Source of the DNA: Bacteroidota bacterium
GTDB lineage: Bacteria > Bacteroidota > Bacteroidia > Bacteroidales > F082
Length of the DNA: 64,000 nt
NCBI GenBank assembly: GCA_009773165.1
Contig: WOUZ01000002.1
Coordinates: 186,001-250,000, forward strand
Reading direction: 5' to 3'
The notes beneath the pieces were generated by a model, which ran no database searches, had not been told where the DNA came from, and saw nothing but the letters and a program-made list of their open reading frames with translations. Below are positions 9,907-19,679 of the stretch, one piece after another; positions within the stretch are counted from its first letter, which is position 1; every line of letters starts with the position of its first letter. Made by a program: the position numbers and the translations under genes.

Positions 9907-9933
9907 GAATTTGATTTTTTTAATATTCGGTTA

Positions 9934-9941
9934 CAAAGGTA
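9934..9941 (-). promoter_or_regulatory. -7 promoter element of the antiporter gene
   Basis: Read on the minus strand this is TACCTTTG, an exact TAnnTTTG match, 28 nt upstream of the ATG at 9906. A T-run (TTTT) sits 19 nt further upstream in place of TTTG. Confidence 0.5.
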
Positions 9942-10053
9942 GCATTCCATCCTTTTTTATAAAATTTGTTTTTAATTTAGATAGATTCTTAATTGAAGAA
10001 CACATGATCTTTTTTGAGTATGCAGGTTCTCTTTTCTACTGCAAACTATTGCT

Positions 10054-10061
10054 TACCTTTG
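10054..10061 (+). promoter_or_regulatory. -7 promoter element of hisS
   Basis: TACCTTTG matches the Bacteroidota -7 consensus. Transcription would start near 10068, leaving a leader of about 20 nt to the ATG at 10087. I see no convincing -33 element. Confidence 0.45.
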
Positions 10062-10086
10062 CGCTCTAATCGGATAATTGTCATTT

Positions 10087-11457
10087 ATGGCTCAGAAACC
10101 TTCAATACCTAAAGGAACACGCGATTTTGGACCACAGGTCATGGTACGTCGCAACTATATTTTTGATACCATACGAACGGTTTTTCAACGTTATGGTTAT
10201 CAGCCTATTGAAACACCAGCCATGGAACAGTTATCAACTTTGTTGGGAAAATATGGCGAAGAAGGAGATAAACTTTTGTTCCGAATTCTCAATTCAGGCG
10301 ATTTTTTATCCGCTTATGATAAAAATCCTGAACATCTAGAGGCTTCAAATCTACTTCCTCACATAAGTGAAAAAGGATTAAGATATGACCTTACAGTTCC
10401 TTTTGCACGTTTTGTAGTTCAATACCGCAACGACATCGTTTTTCCATTCAAGCGATACCAGATTCAGCCTGTTTGGCGTGCCGACCGACCACAAAAAGGC
10501 AGGTACCGCGAGTTTTATCAATGTGATGCTGACGTAGTTGGGAGTGATGCCTTGCTTAATGAAGCTGAATTGGTACAGATTGTGAATGATGTATTTAAGA
10601 AGCTTGGAGTTAGGGTTGTTGTAAAAATTAATAACAGGAAAATCCTGGCTGGAATAGCAAATTATATCGGCAGTCCGGAAAGTATTACAGATATTACCGT
10701 TGCTATTGATAAACTGGATAAAATAGGTATCGAAAGTGTAAATCAGGAATTAGCTGAAAAAGGTATCAGTAATGAGGCAATCGAAAAACTGCAGCCTGTA
10801 CTTTTTATGAAAGGCAACAGCCACGAGAAAATGGCGCAAATGGCGCAGCTTATTGGAGGAAACGACATTGGTGCAAAAGGTTTGAGTGAAATGAAAACCC
10901 TTTTCGAATATCTTGATCATATGTCGCTTGATGTTGAATATGAACTTGACCTGACACTTGCCAGAGGACTTAATTATTACACCGGAGCCATCTTTGAGGT
11001 GAAGGCACTTGATGCCCAAATGGGAAGTATTTGTGGCGGAGGACGTTATGATGATCTCACGGGGATCTTTGGAATGCCCGGTGTTTCCGGTGTCGGCATT
11101 AGCTTTGGAGCTGACCGTATTTACGATGTGTTGCTTGAGTTAAACCTTTTTCCCGAAACCTCTTCACAATCAACAACCGTCCTTTTTGTGAATTTCGGAT
11201 CGCAGGAAGAAAAGTTTTGCCTGCCATTGCTAGCAGCTTTGCGTTCTGCAGGTATTAACGCTGAGATATTTCCGGAAGCTGACAAGATGAAAAAGCAAAT
11301 GAAATATGCCGACTTGAAAAAAATTCCATTCGTTATTCTGGCAGGTGAATCTGAGATTCAATCAGGATTTGTCTTTGTGAAAAATATGCTTACCGGAGAA
11401 CAAATATCAGTGGGAGTTACTGGTCTTGTTGATTTTATGATTCAAACAGTCGCATAA
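10087..11457 (+). CDS. hisS: Histidyl-tRNA synthetase
   Basis: Class II aminoacyl-tRNA synthetase that charges tRNA-His. Visible signatures are PKGTRDFGP at the N-terminus, motif 2 ([20 protein letters not shown]), the histidine-binding motif [14 protein letters not shown], and motif 3 ([10 protein letters not shown]... GISFGADR), followed by an anticodon-binding domain over the last 90 residues. Length (456 aa from the ATG at 10087) is normal. An upstream in-frame TTG at 10078 would add three residues (MSF) and is less likely. The gene is monocistronic, followed by the ammonia-lyase gene after 200 nt. Confidence 0.97.
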   Translation: MAQKPSIPKGTRDFGPQVMVRRNYIFDTIRTVFQRYGYQPIETPAMEQLSTLLGKYGEEGDKLLFRILNSGDFLSAYDKNPEHLEASNLLPHISEKGLRYDLTVPFARFVVQYRNDIVFPFKRYQIQPVWRADRPQKGRYREFYQCDADVVGSDALLNEAELVQIVNDVFKKLGVRVVVKINNRKILAGIANYIGSPESITDITVAIDKLDKIGIESVNQELAEKGISNEAIEKLQPVLFMKGNSHEKMAQMAQLIGGNDIGAKGLSEMKTLFEYLDHMSLDVEYELDLTLARGLNYYTGAIFEVKALDAQMGSICGGGRYDDLTGIFGMPGVSGVGISFGADRIYDVLLELNLFPETSSQSTTVLFVNFGSQEEKFCLPLLAALRSAGINAEIFPEADKMKKQMKYADLKKIPFVILAGESEIQSGFVFVKNMLTGEQISVGVTGLVDFMIQTVA

Positions 11458-11659
11458 ACCAAACCAATGAACTGGAATATTCATTTTCTTATCAAAGTAA
11501 ACAGAACCTCGCTCTTTTTGGTTTAATGCTTTTATTATTTCAAACGGTTTTATTAACTGATTGAAATAGAGTAGATTGTGAGTTTAAAAGTTGATTCAAA
11601 TCATGAGTCTTCTTTAAATGTTTATTTATTTCATTCATTTTTTTAGCTCAAATTGCATC

Positions 11660-13177
11660 ATGAAAACACATTATATTAGTGACGAGAAACTCACTTTTAA
11701 GCAAGTATTTGATATCATTAAGGAAGGATATCAATTGGCCCTTTCGGCTGACGCGATAAGCAAAATTGAAAAGTGTCGCGCCTATCTTGATCATAAGATC
11801 GAAACGCAAACAGCACCGGTTTATGGTATTACAACAGGTTTTGGATCATTGTGTAATACCAGCATTTCCAAAGAAGACCTTGGTACATTGCAAAAAAATC
11901 TTGTAATGTCTCATGCCTGCGGTACTGGTGACGAAGTGCCTTCTGAGATTGTGAAACTTATGCTGCTTTTAAAAGTGCAGAGTTTGTCATACGGTCATTC
12001 AGGAGTTCAGTTGAAAACTGTGCAGCGGCTGATCGATTTTTTTAACAACAATATTATTCCGGTAGTTTTTGAAATGGGATCGTTAGGTGCATCTGGCGAC
12101 CTGTCACCATTGGCACATATGAGTCTTCCATTGATTGGATTGGGAGAAGTAAGGCTTGAAGGAAAAGTGGTAGCTACCGTTGAGGTTCTTAATCATTTTG
12201 GATGGCAACCAATTGAACTTCAATCGAAGGAGGGCCTTGCGCTACTCAACGGAACTCAGTTTATGAGCGCTTATGGCGTTTATGGTTTGTTGAAAGTTTT
12301 CAGGCTTTCGATGCTGGCCGATATAATTGCAAGCTTGTCGCTTGAGGCTTTTGACGGAAGAATAGAGCCTTTTTATGATGCTGTTCATCAGATCAGGCAT
12401 CACAAAGGTCAGATTGATACTGCATCAAGAATTCGTAAGATATTGGAAGGTAGTCAGTTAATCAACCAGTCAAAAGTTCACGTTCAGGATCCTTATAGTT
12501 TCAGATGTATCCCACAGGTTCATGGAGCCTCAAAAGATTCAGTGAATTACGTTGCATACGTTTTTAGCAATGAGATCAATGCAGTAACAGATAATCCAAC
12601 AATTTTTCCTGATGAAGACTTGATTATTTCGGCAGGAAATTTTCATGGGCAGCCTCTTGCTCTTGCACTTGATAATCTAGCTATTGCATGTGCTGAATGG
12701 GGAAATATTTCTGAGAGAAGAACCTATCAGCTCGTAAGCGGGAAACGCGGTCTACCTCCTTTTTTGGTAGCCAATCCGGGATTGAACTCAGGATTTATGA
12801 TCCCTCAATACACTTCTGCAAGTTTGGTAAGTCAAAACAAGCAATTGTGTACTCCTGCGTCTGTTGACTCAATTGAATCTTCGCAAGGACAAGAGGATCA
12901 TGTGAGTATGGGTGCAAATGCTGCCACAAAGGCATTAAGAGTGATAAAAAATCTTGAACGTATTCTAGCAATTGAACTTTTTAACGCCGCACAGGCTTTG
13001 GAGTTCAGAAGACCCATGAAATCAAGCGATTACATTGAAGAATTCGTTGCCAGCTACCGCAAAAGAGTAGCTTTTATTAGTGAGGATAAACTGATGTATC
13101 CAGAAATCGAAAAATCTGTGACTTTTTTGCAGGAAGTTCCGATAACCATACCAGATGCACTCATTAAAGGAATTTAA
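11660..13177 (+). CDS. hutH: Histidine ammonia-lyase
   Basis: HAL deaminates L-histidine to urocanate using the autocatalytic MIO group. From the ATG at 11660 (505 aa) the MIO triad is A144-S145-G146 in GSLGASGDLSP. Residues matching the HAL active site as known for the Pseudomonas enzyme are Y55, H85 (in MSHACG), N197, the QDPYSFR motif, the Phe of NFHGQP and the Glu of QEDHVSMG. The SH pair at the selectivity position favours histidine over Phe or Tyr. The start at 11618 would add 14 hydrophobic residues and looks wrong. None of hutU, hutI, hutG or ftcD is present nearby, so the pathway is not clustered here. Confidence 0.9.
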   Translation: MKTHYISDEKLTFKQVFDIIKEGYQLALSADAISKIEKCRAYLDHKIETQTAPVYGITTGFGSLCNTSISKEDLGTLQKNLVMSHACGTGDEVPSEIVKLMLLLKVQSLSYGHSGVQLKTVQRLIDFFNNNIIPVVFEMGSLGASGDLSPLAHMSLPLIGLGEVRLEGKVVATVEVLNHFGWQPIELQSKEGLALLNGTQFMSAYGVYGLLKVFRLSMLADIIASLSLEAFDGRIEPFYDAVHQIRHHKGQIDTASRIRKILEGSQLINQSKVHVQDPYSFRCIPQVHGASKDSVNYVAYVFSNEINAVTDNPTIFPDEDLIISAGNFHGQPLALALDNLAIACAEWGNISERRTYQLVSGKRGLPPFLVANPGLNSGFMIPQYTSASLVSQNKQLCTPASVDSIESSQGQEDHVSMGANAATKALRVIKNLERILAIELFNAAQALEFRRPMKSSDYIEEFVASYRKRVAFISEDKLMYPEIEKSVTFLQEVPITIPDALIKGI

Positions 13178-13206
13178 GACGAAATAGTGTTTTGCGAATA
13201 AAACAA

Positions 13207-13539
13207 CTATTCTTCTTCAAATATGAGATTATAAGGCCTTTCAATAGCTTCAGCAATTTGTGTAATGGCAACAAACTTGCTCCATCGTTGAAATTCACGA
13301 CTTTCAAAAAAAACAAGCAGGGTAGGATTGGCAAAAACACTAAAGTGAGCTGTTATTTCAGGATGTGCTTCTGAATCAATGAATATTGCTGTCATTTTCG
13401 GGAAATCTTCCGTAATAAGTTCCTGTACTTTGGGCCGTAGACTCACGCACGGGGCACAACGATCGCTGTAGAAATAGAGAAGTATAGCTGCATTTTGTGT
13501 GATTTCGTTTTGTACGGAAGTTAGATCGATTTTTTGCAT
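13207..13539 (-). CDS. Thioredoxin-like protein
   Basis: A 110-residue protein with a thioredoxin fold: the active-site motif is C28-A-P-C31 in YSDRCAPCVSLRP, and the cis-Pro is in ANPTLLVF. There is no signal peptide when the ATG at 13539 is used; an upstream in-frame ATG at 13563 would add eight residues. CAPC differs from the CGPC of housekeeping thioredoxin, so the redox potential and partners probably differ. It is a single gene on the opposite strand between the two ammonia-lyase genes. TACTTTTG on the minus strand at 13560-13553 is a fitting -7 element and lies inside the longer version's upstream region. Confidence 0.85.
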   Translation of the reverse strand: MQKIDLTSVQNEITQNAAILLYFYSDRCAPCVSLRPKVQELITEDFPKMTAIFIDSEAHPEITAHFSVFANPTLLVFFESREFQRWSKFVAITQIAEAIERPYNLIFEEE

Positions 13540-13761
13540 TACATTTTTTTTGCAAAAGTACATCCTTTGATCAAAATATCTAATTGATTTTATGTTGCTG
13601 TTTATCAGTATTATAAGATTCAGAAATAAAAAAGAGTAAATGGATTGTTTACAACAAAATCAAACAGGCAGTACTTTTTATTAAATTAGCCTCGTGAATT
13701 TCCATTGTGTGGAGTCTTTCCATTCAATACATCTTAAAAACCAGATTAAAAGATTGAAATT

Positions 13762-15291
13762 ATGACACTAGTAATCAAAGGCGCAGGGCTTACCATTGAA
13801 GATGTTGTGGCAGTAGCCCGTCACGGAAAGGAAGTAGCTCTGCATCCTGAAGCTGTTGAGCGAATCATTAAATGCCGGCTCATGCTGGAAAAGAAAATTC
13901 TTGCACATGAAATCATGTATGGAGTGAACACCGGCATTGGTGAGTTTTCTGAAGTTGTTTTGAATGATGACCAGGTGAAAGACTTTCAGAAATACCTCAT
14001 TTACAATCATGCAGCCGGTATTGGTGAGGCTATGCCTTTGGAACATGTGCGTGGAGCAATGCTTGGCAGAATTAATGTTCATGCGCATGGAAACTCCGGT
14101 TGCCGACCTGAGATTACACAAACTCTGGTCGACATGCTTAATAAAGGAGTCACGCCTTTTGTTTGCCAGAAAGGAAGTGTTGGAGCTTCTGGTGATCTTG
14201 CTCCCATGTCGCAAATTGCACTACTTCTGATGGGAGAAGGAAAAGCGTTTTATAAAGGTGAATTGCTTGAAGGTACTGAGGCTATGAATGCAGCCGGTAT
14301 CCCTATTCCAGGATTACAGGCACGCGATGGTCTCGCAACAATAAATGGCTCGAATGTACTTACAGCTATGAGCGCCATTTTTTTATATGATGCCGATAGA
14401 TTTTTGCGACAGGCTGAAATTGCGGCTTCCATGTCGCTGGAAGCGTTGAAAGCCAATATGAAGCCCTACAACAGGAAACTTCATGAGGTACGCGGGTTCC
14501 GTGGTGCTGTTCGCAGCGCAATGGCTATAAATAAAATGGTTGCCGGTGGCGATCTGGCAGATGGTAGGGTAAAATCAAAAGTTCAGGATGCATATAGTAT
14601 GCGCTCTACTCCTCAAGTGATTGGTGCAGCGCACGATGCATTAGCATGGGCGCGTTCTCAGGTTGAAATAGAGCTTAATGGAGTAGGGGATAATCCCATC
14701 TTTTTCCCTGATGAAAACATTCAGTTATCAGGAGCAAATTTCCAGGGGACACCTGTCGCTCTTCCAATGGATATGGCAGGAATTGCCATAACGATGGTTT
14801 GCGTTTTGTCGGAAAGGCGTATGAACCGACTCAATAATCCTGCATTAAGTGTGGGTCTTCCTGCCTTTCTTACCAAAGGTGCTGGTATGTTTTCGGGTTT
14901 GATGTTATCGCAATATACTGCTGATATGCAAATAGTTGAACAGCGGATTCTTTCAGCTCCGGCGAGTATACAGTCCATTCCTGCTGCTGCAGATCAGGAA
15001 GATTTTGTATCAATGGGAATGAATACTGCGTTAAAAAACAACCAAATTCTTGATAATGCTTATGGCATTTTGGGAATTGAGTTGATGGCAGCAGCACAAG
15101 CGCTTGATTTTCGCGAGTATAGTTTTGGCCGAGGAACAACAAAAGCTCATGAAGTCATCCGGAAACATGTTAAATTCCTGGATATTGACCGCCCTCTATA
15201 CAACGATCACAATGCAATGAAAGCCTTAGTCAAAAGCTGTGAATTGTTGGAAGAGGTTGAAAATGAAATTGGTAACCTGAGTATTTTTTAA
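13762..15291 (+). CDS. Second MIO-dependent aromatic amino-acid ammonia-lyase (histidine ammonia-lyase-like)
   Basis: A 509-residue paralogue of the enzyme two genes upstream. The MIO triad is A142-S143-G144 in GSVGASGDLAP. The catalytic positions Y53, H83, N195, the QDAYSMR motif and the Glu of QEDFVSMG are present. It differs from the first enzyme around the substrate: NH instead of SH at 82-83, NFQGTP instead of NFHGQP, and EDF instead of EDH. It could be a divergent histidine ammonia-lyase, or act on another amino acid, or be an aminomutase. The ammonia-lyase superfamily call is firm; the substrate is open. Confidence 0.85.
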   Translation: MTLVIKGAGLTIEDVVAVARHGKEVALHPEAVERIIKCRLMLEKKILAHEIMYGVNTGIGEFSEVVLNDDQVKDFQKYLIYNHAAGIGEAMPLEHVRGAMLGRINVHAHGNSGCRPEITQTLVDMLNKGVTPFVCQKGSVGASGDLAPMSQIALLLMGEGKAFYKGELLEGTEAMNAAGIPIPGLQARDGLATINGSNVLTAMSAIFLYDADRFLRQAEIAASMSLEALKANMKPYNRKLHEVRGFRGAVRSAMAINKMVAGGDLADGRVKSKVQDAYSMRSTPQVIGAAHDALAWARSQVEIELNGVGDNPIFFPDENIQLSGANFQGTPVALPMDMAGIAITMVCVLSERRMNRLNNPALSVGLPAFLTKGAGMFSGLMLSQYTADMQIVEQRILSAPASIQSIPAAADQEDFVSMGMNTALKNNQILDNAYGILGIELMAAAQALDFREYSFGRGTTKAHEVIRKHVKFLDIDRPLYNDHNAMKALVKSCELLEEVENEIGNLSIF

Positions 15292-15339
15292 AATTACAAG
15301 TAAGCAGTAAAAATTTAGCAAACTTTCTCATCTCAAAAC

Positions 15340-15765
15340 ATGAATGAACCATCTCTTGTAAAACGTCCGCAACTACTTTCTGTAGTCTGCATATTAAGTT
15401 TCATAGGTAGCTCCCTGTCGTCAGTAAGTAATCTTTTCGTTTTCTTTAATCACAATTTACTCATTGAGACAATTAGTTCCGGAGTATTTGATGACATGGG
15501 ATTCGATCTTGGGATACTTACAGACACCAATACATCTTATTTTCTGCTTATGGGGTTATTGAATATCGTTTCATTTACCGGAGTCAGGCAAATGTGGAGT
15601 TTGCGAAAAACGGGATTTCATATTTATTCCATTTCACAGTTGCTGATGCTTATTGTGTCAACAGTTTATGTTTACAAACCATCAGGTGTTTTTCCGATGT
15701 TTGATTTAGTCTTTACTGCCTTTTTTATATTGTTTTTTCTTCGGTTCAGAGATATTATGGATTAA
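15340..15765 (+). CDS. Small integral membrane protein of unknown function
   Basis: A 141-residue protein with about four hydrophobic segments (around residues 13-33, 65-82, 93-110 and 117-135) and a short Asp-rich loop (DDMGFDLGILTDTN) between the first two. No family recognised. It is 12 nt upstream of another small membrane protein on the same strand, and the two are probably cotranscribed. It follows the ammonia-lyase gene by 48 nt, so a transport or accessory role for that enzyme is possible but unsupported. Confidence 0.7.
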   Translation: MNEPSLVKRPQLLSVVCILSFIGSSLSSVSNLFVFFNHNLLIETISSGVFDDMGFDLGILTDTNTSYFLLMGLLNIVSFTGVRQMWSLRKTGFHIYSISQLLMLIVSTVYVYKPSGVFPMFDLVFTAFFILFFLRFRDIMD

Positions 15766-15777
15766 TACTGAAAAAAA

Positions 15778-16251
15778 TTGAAAAAAAACATCCTTTCAAA
15801 TAGTTTGGTAAACAGGCTAATACTTCTGTTTACAATCGTATATTATGCTGTTTCAGGCAGTTTGAATATATGGTCATTGACTGAGTATCGGTTTATTTCG
15901 ATGGTCGGAATGAAGTATGTGAATACTTCAATATATACTGAGCAGGATGTTTTCCTATATTTCTTATTAGAATCGTTTCTTCATATCATCATTTTAGTGG
16001 CTTTGTTCATTATGTGGATGAAGCCTAAATGGTTGGTATTAGTAACGATAACAATAGTGAGTGTACTTTTGGGAGGCATTCAATTTTTTGTTGCCGGATG
16101 GAATGCTTATCCCCGAATCCTGTTTGAATTGGTGTTATTAATATTGATTGGTATAAGCTTTTCTGCGTTGGTATTGAGTCATTTATTGCGCAATAAAAAG
16201 AGTAAATTGAATACAGATAATGGCAAGCAGGAAGGGTTAACTACCACATAA
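15778..16251 (+). CDS. Small integral membrane protein of unknown function
   Basis: A 157-residue protein starting at TTG (15778), with four hydrophobic segments at about residues 11-30, 58-80, 85-105 and 112-138 and a charged C-terminal tail (NKKSKLNTDNGKQEG). There is no in-frame ATG that would keep the first membrane segment, so the TTG start is the best choice. Similar in size and layout to the preceding protein, which suggests a paired or related function. No family recognised. Confidence 0.65.
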   Translation: MKKNILSNSLVNRLILLFTIVYYAVSGSLNIWSLTEYRFISMVGMKYVNTSIYTEQDVFLYFLLESFLHIIILVALFIMWMKPKWLVLVTITIVSVLLGGIQFFVAGWNAYPRILFELVLLILIGISFSALVLSHLLRNKKSKLNTDNGKQEGLTTT

Positions 16252-16308
16252 TAAATGAAATATTGATTCTTTATATTAAGTTTTCATTTCTTTTTTTTTA
16301 ACAAACTA

Positions 16309-16338
16309 TTGTTTTCTATCTGGATTAGTGTATTTTCG
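16309..16338 (+). promoter_or_regulatory. Predicted promoter of the first susC/susD operon
   Basis: TTG at 16309-16311, a 19-nt spacer and TATTTTCG at 16331-16338 match the Bacteroidota consensus with one mismatch in the -7 box. The leader to the ATG at 16423 would be about 80 nt. Confidence 0.5.
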
Positions 16339-16385
16339 CAAACAAATTGATAGTTCTTCTATTAATTTGTAGATGCACAATTCTT

Positions 16386-16420
16386 AAATGTTTAATTAAT
16401 TCACTAACCTAAATTCTTCA
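16386..16420 (+). repeat. SusC leader repeat, copy 1
   Basis: The segment with AAATGTTTAATTAATT, then CACTAACC and AAATTCTT, directly before the first susC start codon, recurs almost unchanged before the second susC gene (24081-24117). The second copy has three extra bases (ATT) in the middle. Confidence 0.75.
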
Positions 16421-16422
16421 TT

Positions 16423-19400
16423 ATGAGAAAAATCACTTTAATGTTAGTGTTCTTACTTGTTGCAGGCATCAGTGGTGTCTTTGCGCAATCGAGAACCGTA
16501 ACTGGTAAAGTTACCAGTTCACAGGATGGGCTGGGTATTCCCGGAGTAACGGTGATGGTAAAAGGAACCACAATTGGTTCCATTTCCGACTTCGACGGGA
16601 ACTACGAAATCAATGTAAGACCTGAACATCGCACCTTGGTTTTTTCATACATCAGTATGAAATCCCAGGAAGTGGCTTTAGGCACCCAAACGAGTATTAA
16701 CATCGTTATGGAGCCCGATGTGTTCCAAATCGATGAGGTAGTCGTTACTGCAATTGGTGTTTCACGCGAAACAAAAGCACTTGGTTATGCGGTTCAATCC
16801 GTTGAATCAGAAGCAATTGTACGTTCTGCAACAACCAATCCAGTTAACGCACTCAGCGGAAAAGTAGCTGGTGTTCAAATCACCAACTCTTCCGGTGCAG
16901 CCGGAGCCTCGAGCTTCATGACCATTCGTGGTACTGCTTCTATTACTGGTAATAACCAGCCTTTATTTGTTGTTGACGGTGTGCCGATCGACAACTCTCA
17001 GCTAACTTCAGGTAATCCTGACAATGGTGGAAACAACCTCCTTTATGGTGTTGCATTGTCAAACCGTGTTGTTGATATCAACCCTGAAGATATCGAAACA
17101 GTAAACATCCTTAAGGGTGGTGCTGCTACTGCTCTTTATGGTTTGAGAGCTGCTAACGGTGTTGTCATGATCACTACTAAAAAAGGCACAGCGTCTAAAG
17201 GTGGTAAAAAAACAAGTGTTGCCTTTAACTCTTCTGTCACCTTTGATCAGGTATCTCAAATATCCGGTATGCAGGATACGTATTCACAAGGTTTAACCAA
17301 TGCATCCGGAGTCTCTGCTTATAGCCCGACAACGACAGCAAACTGGGGTCCAAAACTTTCTGACCTCCGTTTTGATGGAGCAACAAATAACCCATATTAC
17401 CCACAAGGTAATATAGTTGCAGCCGATGGTGCTCCAGCTGATGCAGCAGCCGTAACTCCTAATGACAACATAGGTAATTTCTTCCAAACCGGGGTTTCTT
17501 ATAATAATTCATTGTCATTATCAGGTGGAAACCAAAACACAACTTATTATTTGAGTGTTGCTAACTCAAACAATAAAGGTATCGTACCAAACAATACATT
17601 TGACAGAACTAACATTACCCTGTCAGGTGAGACAAAGTTTTCAGAAAAGTTTTCATCAGAAGCAAGAATTGCCTACACTAAATCAGGTGGTCTTAGAATT
17701 CAACAAGGATCAAACACTTCTGGTGTGATGCTCGCTTTGATGCGTATGCCAAACAATTTTGACATCACAGGTGGTTCTGATGATCCTGCAAATGATGAAG
17801 CAGCTTATATTCTTCCTGATGGTCGTCAACGCAACGCCTATCGTGGTGGTGGTTACGACAACCCTTTCTGGACAGTGAATATGAACCAGTTCAACGATGA
17901 TGTTAACCGCCTCACTGGTCATGCTGCATTAAATTATTATGCAAACGAATGGTTGACATTTACCTATCGTGCTGGTACTGACTGGTATAGCGATCGCAGA
18001 AAGCAATTCTTTGCCCGCAACTCACGTACTGCTCCTAATGGACGTATTTATGAGGAACAATACTTTGTAAGAGATTTTAACAGCGATTTCCTTGTTAATG
18101 TGAACAAGAAAATTAATGAAGATTTTTCATTTACTGGTCTTTTAGGTCAAAACATGTTCCAGACCCAAATACAACAACTTTTCGTTCAGGGAGACAACCT
18201 GACCGTTCCTGATTTCTATCATATCTCGAATGCAGCTTCAATTACCGCACGTGAATCAAAAGCATCCAAACGTACAGCTGCTATCTATGCTGATTTGGGT
18301 CTTTCATTCAGAAATATGGTTTACATTAATGCAACCGGACGTAATGAATGGTCGACAACATTGCCTGATGGAGAAAATTCTTTCTTCTTCCCTGCATTTA
18401 GTGGTTCGTTCATTTTTACTGAACTTCCTGGCTTGAAAGACAACAAAGTTCTACCTTTCGGAAAGTTCCGTGTTTCATATGCCAAAATTGCTAATGATGC
18501 ATTTACTTACGGTACTTTGCCTACCTATCTGCAATCAGCAACAGGTGATGGATGGACTGACGGTGTTAGTTTCCCGGGATGGGGTCTAGCCGGTTTCCAA
18601 CTTTCAACAACATTACCAAATAATGCTCTGAAACCAGAAACGATGAAATCATTTGAAATTGGTGTCGATTTACGTTTCCTGAGCAATCGTTTAGGTGTTG
18701 ATTTCTCTTATTATGATAACAAAAACGAGGATTTGATTCTTTCGGTGCCAATTGCAAAATCATCTGGATACTATGCTGCAAACATGAATGCTGCAACCAT
18801 GGTTAACAAAGGGATCGAACTTACCATCAATGGAACTCCGGTGCAAAGCAAAAACTTTAATTGGGTAATTGATGTCAATTTTACAAAGAACGTCAATGAA
18901 GTTCTTGAGCTCGCACCAGGTGTTGAAAACGTGTTCCTTGCAGGTTTTGTTGGTTCACAAACAAGAGCCGTTGTTGGTGAGTCTTACGGAAGTATTTTCG
19001 GTAATGATTGGTTGAGAGATGACAATGGTAATGTGTTGATCGTTGATGATCCAAATGCATGGAATTATGGATATCCTGAAAGCGATCCTGATGAAACAAA
19101 TCTTGGTAATGTTTTGCCAAACTGGACAATGGGTATCAACAATACGTTTACATATGGTGATCTTTCGTTGAGTTTCCTCTTCGACATTAAAAATGGTGGC
19201 GTAATGTGGAACGGTACAAAGGGTGCTATGTACTACTTTGGAACACATGAAGATACCGAATCAAGAGGCGATGGCGCAACCTATGTTTTTGAAGGTGTAA
19301 AAATGTCGAATGGTGGAGCCAATGATATCAAAGTTGCTAAAGATGTGAATTGGTATTTTAATGGTGAAGGTAGCGGATTTACCGGACCAGCCGGACAGTT

Positions 19401-19653
19401 TGTAGAAAAGACAGATTGGGTTCGTTTACGCGAATTAACACTTGCATATCGCCTGAATAAAAAGGTTGTTGACAAAACATTCCTTAACAGCGCCGAAGTA
19501 TTCTTTACTGGAAGAAACCTTTGGTTAAGCACTCCATATACAGGTGTCGATCCTGAAACAAGTTTGATTGGTGCAGACAACGGTCAGGGCTTAGATTATT
19601 TCAATATGCCCGGAACCAAGAGCTACACTTTTGGCTTGCGTCTTACTTTTTAA
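16423..19653 (+). CDS. SusC/RagA family TonB-dependent outer-membrane transporter
   Basis: The protein has a signal peptide (cleavage after VFAQ), a carboxypeptidase-regulatory-like beta-sandwich domain at about residues 25-100 (TGKVTSSQDGLGIPGVTV), a TonB-box-like stretch (QIDEVVVTA), a plug domain with the SusC signature (PLFVVDGVPI... INPEDIETVNILKGGAATALYG) and a long beta-barrel ending in a terminal Phe (YTFGLRLTF). Length (1076 aa) is normal. With the lipoprotein encoded next it forms a pedal-bin importer for oligosaccharides, peptides or other large nutrients. No glycoside hydrolase, peptidase or sigma/anti-sigma regulator is adjacent, so the substrate is unknown. Confidence 0.95.
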   Translation: MRKITLMLVFLLVAGISGVFAQSRTVTGKVTSSQDGLGIPGVTVMVKGTTIGSISDFDGNYEINVRPEHRTLVFSYISMKSQEVALGTQTSINIVMEPDVFQIDEVVVTAIGVSRETKALGYAVQSVESEAIVRSATTNPVNALSGKVAGVQITNSSGAAGASSFMTIRGTASITGNNQPLFVVDGVPIDNSQLTSGNPDNGGNNLLYGVALSNRVVDINPEDIETVNILKGGAATALYGLRAANGVVMITTKKGTASKGGKKTSVAFNSSVTFDQVSQISGMQDTYSQGLTNASGVSAYSPTTTANWGPKLSDLRFDGATNNPYYPQGNIVAADGAPADAAAVTPNDNIGNFFQTGVSYNNSLSLSGGNQNTTYYLSVANSNNKGIVPNNTFDRTNITLSGETKFSEKFSSEARIAYTKSGGLRIQQGSNTSGVMLALMRMPNNFDITGGSDDPANDEAAYILPDGRQRNAYRGGGYDNPFWTVNMNQFNDDVNRLTGHAALNYYANEWLTFTYRAGTDWYSDRRKQFFARNSRTAPNGRIYEEQYFVRDFNSDFLVNVNKKINEDFSFTGLLGQNMFQTQIQQLFVQGDNLTVPDFYHISNAASITARESKASKRTAAIYADLGLSFRNMVYINATGRNEWSTTLPDGENSFFFPAFSGSFIFTELPGLKDNKVLPFGKFRVSYAKIANDAFTYGTLPTYLQSATGDGWTDGVSFPGWGLAGFQLSTTLPNNALKPETMKSFEIGVDLRFLSNRLGVDFSYYDNKNEDLILSVPIAKSSGYYAANMNAATMVNKGIELTINGTPVQSKNFNWVIDVNFTKNVNEVLELAPGVENVFLAGFVGSQTRAVVGESYGSIFGNDWLRDDNGNVLIVDDPNAWNYGYPESDPDETNLGNVLPNWTMGINNTFTYGDLSLSFLFDIKNGGVMWNGTKGAMYYFGTHEDTESRGDGATYVFEGVKMSNGGANDIKVAKDVNWYFNGEGSGFTGPAGQFVEKTDWVRLRELTLAYRLNKKVVDKTFLNSAEVFFTGRNLWLSTPYTGVDPETSLIGADNGQGLDYFNMPGTKSYTFGLRLTF

Positions 19654-19679
19654 TCATCCTTAAAGTAACAAACAGTTAA

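Noticed and set aside
13183-13211. Bulged hairpin after hutH (AATAGT-GTTTT / AAAAC-ACTATT)
   Set aside because: Imperfect stem and no T-run on either strand; not convincing as a terminator.
13192-13374. Plus-strand frame after hutH
   Set aside because: It lies antisense to the thioredoxin-like gene, which has a clear CxxC active site.
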